Positions 50,218-55,370 of a stretch of DNA of 55,370 bases are shown here, piece after piece; within the stretch, counting starts at the first letter, position 1; each line of letters begins with the position of its first letter. The translations under genes and the position numbers were made by a program. Below the pieces are notes generated by a model. It was not told the DNA's origin. It was given only the letters and a program-made list of their open reading frames with translations, and made no database searches. The stretch spans positions 1 to 55,370 of the forward strand of contig CAZTGE010000009.1 of the NCBI GenBank assembly GCA_964612995.1, given 5' to 3'. Source of the stretch: SLQH01 sp964612995 (lineage in GTDB: Bacteria > Planctomycetota > UBA11346).

Positions 50218-52734
50218 ATGAGCGCGGATATGAACAAGGGCGGCAACGGCGGGAACGACGGCGGGAACGACGACGGGGCGATCGATCCGGAGGCGGTCGA
50301 GCAGCCCGAGCAGCCCGAGCAGCCCGAGCAGCCCGAGCAGCGGGGTCTGGTCGCGCCGGACCAGAACCTGCCACGACGGGTGCTGGCGATGCCGTTGAAC
50401 CAGCGGCCGGTGTTCCCGACCATGTTGCTGCCGATGGTGGTGCCCAAGGGGCGCTTGAGCGAGGCGATCCGTTTCGCGGTCGAGAAGATGAACGGGTTCA
50501 TTGGTTTCTTCCTCACCCGCGAGCAGCTCGACGAGGGCGCGGCCTTCGACCCCGATGACCTGCGCCGACTCGGTTGCGTGGCCCGGGTGCAGAAGCTCGG
50601 TGAGCACGAGTCCGGTGGGATCCAGGTGTTCGCACAGGTGCTGGCCCGCTTCGCGATCGAGTCGGTCGAGAGCACTGACCCCTTCGTGCTGGTGGACGGC
50701 ACTCCGATTCACACCGTTATCGACGCGACAGATGAAGAGGTGCGCGCACGGAGCATGGCGATCGTGTCCGCGCTGAAGGATCTGGTGCAATACACGCCGG
50801 TGTTCGCAGACGAAATCAAGATGGTCCTCGCGAACTACAATAATATCGATGGCCCTGGCCGCCTCGCCGACCTCGCGGCGAGTCTGACCACCGCCAGCCG
50901 CGACGAGATCCAGGAGGTGCTCGAGACCATCGATGTCGTGCCACGCATGGAAAAGGTGCTGGTCCTGCTGGCCAAGGAGTCGCAGCTGGCCGAGCTGAAG
51001 AGCAAGATTTCCGAACAGATCAACGAACGCATCAGCCAGCATCAACGGAAGTTCTTTTTGCAGGAGCAGCTGAAGGCGATCAAGGAGGAGCTCGGTCTCG
51101 AAAAAGACGAGAAGAAGCTGGAGCTCGACGATCTGCGCAGCCGGCGCGATGATAAGGCCGCTGCGATGAGTGCGGAAGTAGGGGAGGCATGCGAGTCGGA
51201 GTTGCGCAAACTCAGTGTGCTCGAACCGAATTCCGCCGAATACGCCGTTTCGCGCAATCGGGTCGAATGGCTGGTGAGCATGCCGTGGGGCAGCTACACC
51301 ACCGACAATCTCGATCTGGCCAATTTGCGCGCGGGGCTCGATGAAGACCATTACGGCCTGGAGGATGTCAAGAGCCGCATCGTCGAGTTCTGCGGCGTGC
51401 GCCGGCTCAAGGAGGATCGGGGCGGAGGGATCATTGCGCTGGTCGGACCCCCTGGCTGCGGCAAGACCTCGATCGGCGCCTCGATCGCGCGGCGCCTCGA
51501 GCGGAAGTTCTTCCGGTTCTCGCTCGGCGGGCTGCGCGATGAGGCCGAGATCAAGGGCCACCGTCGCACGTACATCGGTGCGCTGCCGGGCAAGCTGGTG
51601 CAGGCGCTGCGACGGTGTGGCAGCATGAATCCGGTGATCCTGCTCGACGAGGTCGACAAGCTTTCGGTCGGGGTCCAGGGCGATCCCTCCTCTGCGTTGC
51701 TCGAGGTGCTCGACCCGGAACAGAACCGGGATTTTCTCGACCATTACCTCGACGTGCGGATCGACCTCTCACAGGTGCTGTTCATCTGCACGGCCAACGA
51801 TGTGTCGACGATCCCGGAGCCCTTGCACGATCGCATGGAGACCATGCGGTTGGCGGGCTACGTCGAACAGGAGAAGCTGGCCATCGCTTCGCGCTATCTG
51901 GTGCCGAAGCAGCGCGCGGTGCATGGCCTGAAGACCAGCGACATCAATGTGACCAAGACCGCGCTGCGCGAGCTGGTGCGTGGATACGCACGTGAAGCGG
52001 GTGTGCGTCGGGCCGAGCAGCTGGTGGCGAAGGTCTGCCGCAAGGTCGCGACGGCCAAGGCGGAATGGGAGTCCGAGGATCGCGAAGGGCGCTTTCCCAA
52101 GGTCAGCGTCACTCCGGAGAAGCTGGTCGAGTATCTCGGCAAGCCTCTGATGAGCGAAGAGGCGTTGATGGCGCGGGCGACGCCGGGCGTGGTGACAGGC
52201 CTGGCCTGGACCAACATGGGCGGCGCGACGCTCGAGGTCGAGGCGATCGCGATCCCGGCTGAGCAGGGCGGATTCAGGCTCTCGGGTCAGCTTGGCGACG
52301 TGATGAAGGAGAGTGCGGAGCTGGCGCGAAGCCTCCTGCGGGCCCGTGGCACGGCCTGGGGTGTCGAGCCCGGGTGGTTCGACCGACATCTGATCCACCT
52401 GCATGCCCCGGCGGGAGCGACGCCGAAGGACGGCCCGTCGGCCGGGATCACCATGGCGACGGCGATGCTGTCGCTGGCCCTGGGCAAGCCGGTGAAGCGG
52501 CGCCTGGGGATGACCGGTGAGCTGACGCTGACCGGGCGGGTCTACCCCATCGGCGGTGTGCGCGAGAAACTGGTCGCTGCGCGGCGGGCGGCGATCAAGA
52601 CGGTGATCCTGCCGCGGGCCAACGAGCGGGACTACGCCGAGCTCAATGATACGATCAAGCGAGGCGTATCGGTGGCGTTCGTCGAGGAGCTGCAGGAGGT
52701 GGTGCAGCTCGCGGGCCTGGTGGCCCGGCGGTAG
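50218..52734 (+). CDS. lon: ATP-dependent protease Lon
   Basis: 838 residues. N-terminal substrate domain preceded by a Gly/Asn-rich leader and a PEQ tandem repeat not usual in Lon. AAA+ domain: GPPGCGKTSIGASIARRL (Walker A), VILLDEVDKL (Walker B), GHRRTYIGALPG pore region. The protease domain has the Ser-Lys dyad: S741 in PKDGPSAGITM and K784 in GGVREKLVAA, 43 residues apart as in E. coli. Degrades misfolded and regulatory proteins in the cytoplasm. ATG 50218 has AGGAGG 4 nt upstream. The Dabb gene follows after 85 bp. Confidence 0.97.
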   Translation: MSADMNKGGNGGNDGGNDDGAIDPEAVEQPEQPEQPEQPEQRGLVAPDQNLPRRVLAMPLNQRPVFPTMLLPMVVPKGRLSEAIRFAVEKMNGFIGFFLTREQLDEGAAFDPDDLRRLGCVARVQKLGEHESGGIQVFAQVLARFAIESVESTDPFVLVDGTPIHTVIDATDEEVRARSMAIVSALKDLVQYTPVFADEIKMVLANYNNIDGPGRLADLAASLTTASRDEIQEVLETIDVVPRMEKVLVLLAKESQLAELKSKISEQINERISQHQRKFFLQEQLKAIKEELGLEKDEKKLELDDLRSRRDDKAAAMSAEVGEACESELRKLSVLEPNSAEYAVSRNRVEWLVSMPWGSYTTDNLDLANLRAGLDEDHYGLEDVKSRIVEFCGVRRLKEDRGGGIIALVGPPGCGKTSIGASIARRLERKFFRFSLGGLRDEAEIKGHRRTYIGALPGKLVQALRRCGSMNPVILLDEVDKLSVGVQGDPSSALLEVLDPEQNRDFLDHYLDVRIDLSQVLFICTANDVSTIPEPLHDRMETMRLAGYVEQEKLAIASRYLVPKQRAVHGLKTSDINVTKTALRELVRGYAREAGVRRAEQLVAKVCRKVATAKAEWESEDREGRFPKVSVTPEKLVEYLGKPLMSEEALMARATPGVVTGLAWTNMGGATLEVEAIAIPAEQGGFRLSGQLGDVMKESAELARSLLRARGTAWGVEPGWFDRHLIHLHAPAGATPKDGPSAGITMATAMLSLALGKPVKRRLGMTGELTLTGRVYPIGGVREKLVAARRAAIKTVILPRANERDYAELNDTIKRGVSVAFVEELQEVVQLAGLVARR
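50299..50340 (+). repeat. 9-bp tandem repeat in lon encoding Glu-Gln-Pro
   Basis: Four perfect copies of GAGCAGCCC (50299-50334) plus GAGCAG. It encodes a flexible (EQP)n linker just before the Lon N-domain. Exact copies imply recent slippage, so length variation between strains is likely. Confidence 0.9.
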
Positions 52735-52819
52735 GCTGCGGAGTGGCGGTTGCCTCGGCGTGCGGGGGCGCAATCTGGCAGCGGACGCAGCGAGCGGGCG
52801 CGGCCCGGGAGGAGTGGAG

Positions 52820-53098
52820 ATGCTCAAGCATATCGTGTTGTTTCGGCTGAAGGACCCGGCGCAGGCGCCCGAGCTGGTGCTCAAGCTCGAGGAACTGGGA
52901 AATCTGCCGATGGTCGGCGGTCTGGAGACCGGCGTGAACGTGAGCGACCGGCCGATCGCATGGGACGTGGGGCTGTATGTCAGCCTGCAAACGGAAGCCG
53001 ATCTGGAGGCGTATCGCGTTCATCCGGACCATCAGACGGTGCTGGCCTTCATCAAGGAAGTGGCCTGCGAATGCGCCGTGGTCGATTTCCACGTCTGA
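52820..53098 (+). CDS. Dabb (stress-responsive A/B barrel) domain protein
   Basis: 92 residues. MLKHIVLFRLKD at the start and the DLEAYRVHPDHQTVLAFIKEV block are the Dabb signature; it forms a small alpha+beta barrel dimer. Homologues range from plant stress proteins to bacterial proteins of unknown role, and no catalytic residues are obvious beyond the conserved HPDH. ATG 52820 has GGGAGGAG upstream. It is followed 15 bp later by the FmdB-like gene and may be co-transcribed with it. Confidence 0.88.
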   Translation: MLKHIVLFRLKDPAQAPELVLKLEELGNLPMVGGLETGVNVSDRPIAWDVGLYVSLQTEADLEAYRVHPDHQTVLAFIKEVACECAVVDFHV

Positions 53099-53113
53099 CC
53101 GGAGCGGCGATCG

Positions 53114-53353
53114 ATGCCTTGCTATACCTATGAGACGGTACCCGAGGGTTCGGGGGAGCCGAAGGTCTACGAGATCGACCAACGGATGGCCGATGCGCCC
53201 CTGACGCATCATCCTGAGACTGGCGAGCGGATCCGGCGGATCATCACGGCGGATCGTGGGGTGATCACCGGTGCAAGCGCGCCGGAATGCGGCAGGGATT
53301 GCGGCGTGCCCGGCAGCGGAGGTGGCTGCGGCGGGTGCTGTCCGTTGGGCTGA
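53114..53353 (+). CDS. FmdB-like small protein with lost zinc ribbon and Cys-rich tail
   Basis: 79 residues. MPCYTYETV...YEIDQRMADAPLTHHPETGERIRRII follows the FmdB/zinc-ribbon plan (MPxYxYxC..C...FE..Q.M.D.PL..CP.CG..V.R), but the four ribbon Cys positions are replaced (ETVPEG and HHPETG). A Gly/Cys tail with five cysteines (ECGRDCG, GCGGCC) follows and could bind a metal instead. The function of the family is poorly defined. Convergent with parB; the 100-bp gap between them shows no clear hairpin. Confidence 0.75.
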   Translation: MPCYTYETVPEGSGEPKVYEIDQRMADAPLTHHPETGERIRRIITADRGVITGASAPECGRDCGVPGSGGGCGGCCPLG

Positions 53354-53453
53354 GCGTCGCTGCTGACCTGTGCGAGGCAGGGCGCCAGATTCCCGGCTCC
53401 AGAAGGCGGTCGTGACACAGCCAGGGCATTCCGATGCGGAGGGTGCCGGCCGA

Positions 53454-54353
53454 CTAGCTGCGTTGGGCCTGGCGGAATGCGTCGTCGAGCACCTCGACGA
53501 TCTGCTTGAAGGCGCCCTTGGTCTCAAAGTGGATCGTCAAGGAGCCCTTGCCATCGCGTTCACGGATGGAGACCGGCGCGCCGAAGAGGCGATAGAGATT
53601 GGATTCCAACTCCTTGATGTGACTCGGCTTGCCGCCTTTGCGGGTCGAAGGGGAGTCGGTCGCGGCGGTGGTGGGCGTGCTCGAGTTCTGACGCACCAGG
53701 CGTTCGGTCTCGCGTACGCTGATGCCTTGGTCGATGATGCGATGGGCGAGCGCGCGCTGCTGCTGGAGATCGTCGAGTGGCAGCAAGGCCCGTGCATGAC
53801 CCATGGACAGGGCGTCAGTGGCGACCAGGTCCTGCAGCGGCGTCGGCAAAGTCAACAAGCGTAAACAATTGGTGATGCTGGAGCGGTTCTTGCCGACGCG
53901 AGTGGCCACCTGCTCCTGGGTGAGGCCATAGTCTTTGATCAGTGACTGATAGGCCTGAGCCAGTTCGATCGCGTTGAGGTCTTCACGCTGGATGTTCTCG
54001 ATCAGTCGCAGCTCGCAGAGCTCCTCTTCGGAGGCGGCTTCGTGCACGACTACAGGGACCTTGGCCAGGCCGGCCTTGCGGGCGGCGCGGTAGCGGCGCT
54101 CGCCGGCGATGATCTCGAAGCCACCTCCACGTTTGACCACCACCAGTGGCTGAAGGATGCCATGGGTGGTGACGCTCTGGACCAGCTCGTCGAGGCGGTC
54201 TGCGTCTATAGTCTTTCTAGGATTGGCTTTAGATGGAATGATGAGGTTGAGGTCGACCTCGAGCGTGCCGCGGGCGGATCCGGTGTCACGGCGCTGGGTC
54301 TTGGCGAAGACCTTGGACATGGTCTTGCCCAGGTTGTTGTCATTCAAGGCCAT
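53454..54353 (-). CDS. parB: Chromosome partitioning protein ParB
   Basis: 299 residues. CTP-dependent DNA clamp that loads at parS and spreads. N-terminal nuclease-like/CTP domain: LIIPSKANPRKTIDADRLDEL, IIAGERRYRAARKAG (GERR CTP motif), ELRLIENIQREDLNAIE. The central helix-turn-helix for parS is LTQEQVATRVGKNRSSITNCL. A Ser/Thr-rich linker and the C-terminal dimer domain (LYRLFGAPVSIRER to FKQIVEVLDDAF) complete it. ATG 54353 is preferred, with AAGGAG 7 nt upstream, over ATG 54320 (MSKVFAK). It overlaps parA by 14 nt. Confidence 0.96.
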   Translation of the reverse strand: MALNDNNLGKTMSKVFAKTQRRDTGSARGTLEVDLNLIIPSKANPRKTIDADRLDELVQSVTTHGILQPLVVVKRGGGFEIIAGERRYRAARKAGLAKVPVVVHEAASEEELCELRLIENIQREDLNAIELAQAYQSLIKDYGLTQEQVATRVGKNRSSITNCLRLLTLPTPLQDLVATDALSMGHARALLPLDDLQQQRALAHRIIDQGISVRETERLVRQNSSTPTTAATDSPSTRKGGKPSHIKELESNLYRLFGAPVSIRERDGKGSLTIHFETKGAFKQIVEVLDDAFRQAQRS

Positions 54354-55074
54354 CGAGCAGCTCCTTGGTGGCGGCGAGATAGGCGATGGCGCCCGGTGAA
54401 AGCGGGTCGTGTTCGAGGATGGTGCGGCTGTGGCTGGGCGCGGCAGCCAGTGCGATGTCGCGTGGGATACGGGTCCGTAGGAGCTGATCTGGGAAGTGCT
54501 GCGCGACTTCGCCGGCCACCTGATTGGCGAAGGGCAGTTCGGCATCGAACATGGTCAGCAAAATGTCGATGCGGTTGAGCTCGGAGGACCCGCGCTCGAG
54601 AAGCTCCTCGATGTGGGCGAGGATCTGCCCCAGGCCTTCCATGGCGTAGTATTCGCACTGGATCGGAACCAGGACGCGATCCGCTGCGACGAGTGCGTTG
54701 ACCGGCAGGGTGGCCAGGCTTGGAGGACAGTCGACGAAACAGCAGTCATAATCGTCACGTAGCGGGATCAGCTTGACGGCCAGGGCCGAATCGCCGTCCT
54801 CGCGCATGACGAGGCTGTGCTGCTGTGCCCCCAGGTCGCTGCCGGCGGGTAGGATATCGAGATTTTCGAGGCTGGTTGGCCGGGGGCGCCCCCCGCCATA
54901 GACGGACGGTCCGTCATAGTCCGGGGCGAGAACCGAGGAGGCGTTGCCCTGCGGGTCGTTGTCGACCACCAGAGTCCGGCGGCCGGCGACGGCGCAGTAG
55001 GCGGCGAGATTGACCACACTGGTGGTCTTGCCGACGCCGCCTTTCTGGTTGGCGATTGCGATCACGGTGGCCAT
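54340..55074 (-). CDS. parA: Chromosome partitioning ATPase ParA (Soj-type)
   Basis: 244 residues. MATVIAIANQKGGVGKTTS is the deviant Walker A; VVDNDPQGNASS and CCFVDCPPSLATLPVNALVA are the following blocks; VLVPIQCEYYAMEGLGQIL is typical. No N-terminal operator-binding domain, so it is the short chromosomal form. It dimerises on DNA with ATP and is released by ParB to segregate origins. The start is ATG 55074 because the longer in-frame extension would run through both parS sites and is unlike ParA. Ribosome site weak. Confidence 0.96.
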   Translation of the reverse strand: MATVIAIANQKGGVGKTTSVVNLAAYCAVAGRRTLVVDNDPQGNASSVLAPDYDGPSVYGGGRPRPTSLENLDILPAGSDLGAQQHSLVMREDGDSALAVKLIPLRDDYDCCFVDCPPSLATLPVNALVAADRVLVPIQCEYYAMEGLGQILAHIEELLERGSSELNRIDILLTMFDAELPFANQVAGEVAQHFPDQLLRTRIPRDIALAAAPSHSRTILEHDPLSPGAIAYLAATKELLDGLE

Positions 55075-55148
55075 GCGCGGTGATGATGGCAGGCCTGGCG
55101 TGGAGACAATCGGCAATGGCCGTTTTGGCTTACCGGTGAGGCGAGCGG

Positions 55149-55164
55149 TGTTCCACGTGGAACA
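55149..55164. promoter_or_regulatory. parS site 1
   Basis: TGTTCCACGTGGAACA, a perfect 16-bp palindrome that matches the bacterial parS consensus (TGTTNCACGTGNAACA). It lies 75 bp upstream of the parA ATG, so ParB bound here could also repress parAB. Confidence 0.93.
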
Positions 55165-55195
55165 TGGTTTCGGCGGCTTGGGGGATGGCGACCGA

Positions 55196-55211
55196 TGTTT
55201 CACGTGGAACG
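55196..55211. promoter_or_regulatory. parS site 2
   Basis: TGTTTCACGTGGAACG, a near-palindrome with the invariant CACGTG core, 47 bp (centre to centre) from site 1. It deviates from perfect symmetry at two pairs (T/G and the terminal T/G), so it is probably the weaker of the two. Confidence 0.85.
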
Positions 55212-55212
55212 T

Positions 55213-55242
55213 CGGCCGCAGGCCCTGTGTGGCCTGTGGCCG
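55213..55242. repeat. Hairpin next to parS, with a third partial copy downstream
   Basis: CGGCCGCAGGCC (55213-55224) pairs with GGCCTGTGGCCG (55231-55242) around CTGTGT, with one G.T pair in 12. The right arm has an exact inverse copy, CGGCCACAGGCC, at 55298-55309, so two alternative pairings exist. It may end transcription from a gene beyond the window. Confidence 0.5.
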
Positions 55243-55340
55243 GCTGAGCGGGACGAGCGACAGCGAGGAAGCCGGGCCCGGAGGGACGGCGAAAACGCGG
55301 CCACAGGCCGCAAACCCTGACCGAGGCGCGTGGGGGGTAC

Positions 55341-55370
55341 GCGGCGAAGCCGCGAGGGGGCAGCGCCCCC
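55341..55370. repeat. Double hairpin ending in the 20-base sequence that also begins the window
   Basis: GCGGC-GAA-GCCGC (55341-55353) overlaps the final 20 bases, CGCGAGGGGGCAGCGCCCCC (55351-55370), which are identical to bases 1-20. The stretch 55075-55370 contains no gene; apart from parS and these hairpins nothing else is recognised. Confidence 0.7.

Noticed and set aside
1..55370. The window as a complete 55-kb circular plasmid
   Set aside because: The end match is only 20 bases and palindromic, and the content is core chromosomal (gyrB, adk, lon, recBCD). No replication initiator gene is present.
1..55370. CRISPR arrays, phage genes or insertion sequences with transposase
   Set aside because: No regularly spaced direct repeats of 25-40 bp, no Cas, integrase or transposase protein motifs were seen.

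Overview
The window is a GC-rich, gene-dense stretch of a Gram-negative bacterial chromosome. Gene content points to the PVC superphylum, most likely a Lentisphaerota- or Kiritimatiellota-like anaerobe. This rests on eukaryote-type Ser/Thr kinases with a DWG (not DFG) motif and LRR and lectin-like tails, a GH28 glycosidase next to a type I sulfatase, a very large secreted PQQ-propeller protein, a lactate-dehydrogenase/Etf unit, and a complete Na+-NQR. That placement is an inference; no rRNA or tRNA gene was seen to settle it. gyrB lies at one end and parAB with two parS sites at the other, so the region is probably near the replication origin, although no DnaA-box cluster was found.

Layout. 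1-4.1 kb (minus): gyrB and an FHA-GAF protein with a degenerate HD-GYP domain. 4.2-7.8 kb (minus): etfB-etfA-FAD oxidase, with the gene order and ferredoxin-fused EtfA of the electron-confurcating lactate dehydrogenase of acetogens. 8.0-12.1 kb (plus): a 1386-residue exported propeller protein. 12.2-13.2 kb (minus): adk and a small lipoprotein. 13.3-18.0 kb: a double rhodanese with a Cys-rich tail, a GH28 glycosidase, a histidine phosphatase and a sulfatase. 18.1-18.3 kb: a 160-bp inverted-repeat element bounded by 12-bp direct repeats. 18.4-26.9 kb: three Ser/Thr kinases, one membrane-bound (minus) and two tandem paralogues of about 1100 residues (plus). 26.9-29.2 kb: a THUMP-like methyltransferase and a 2-hydroxyacid dehydrogenase. 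29.3-36.3 kb (plus): nqrABCDEF-apbE-nqrM, all overlapping. 36.4-45.0 kb (plus): recC-recB-recD. 45.1-46.6 kb (plus): ferritin-like protein, AcpH and free-Met-R-sulfoxide reductase. 46.6-49.5 kb: an AraC regulator divergent from an ABC exporter. 49.6-53.4 kb: a small membrane protein, Lon, a Dabb protein and an FmdB-like protein. 53.5-55.1 kb (minus): parA-parB, then parS sites and hairpins.

How the genes fit together. The lactate oxidation unit and the Na+-NQR give a plausible energy circuit, in which lactate electrons reach NADH and NADH drives a sodium gradient. The kinase cluster and the FHA protein could form a phosphothreonine writer/reader set. GH28, sulfatase and the AraC regulator suggest use of (sulfated) polysaccharides. 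The least explained part is the pair of tandem kinases that join a kinase, a helical domain, a beta-sandwich, 21-residue LRRs and a C-type-lectin-like end with no membrane segment. The window also begins and ends with the same 20-base dyad-symmetric sequence.
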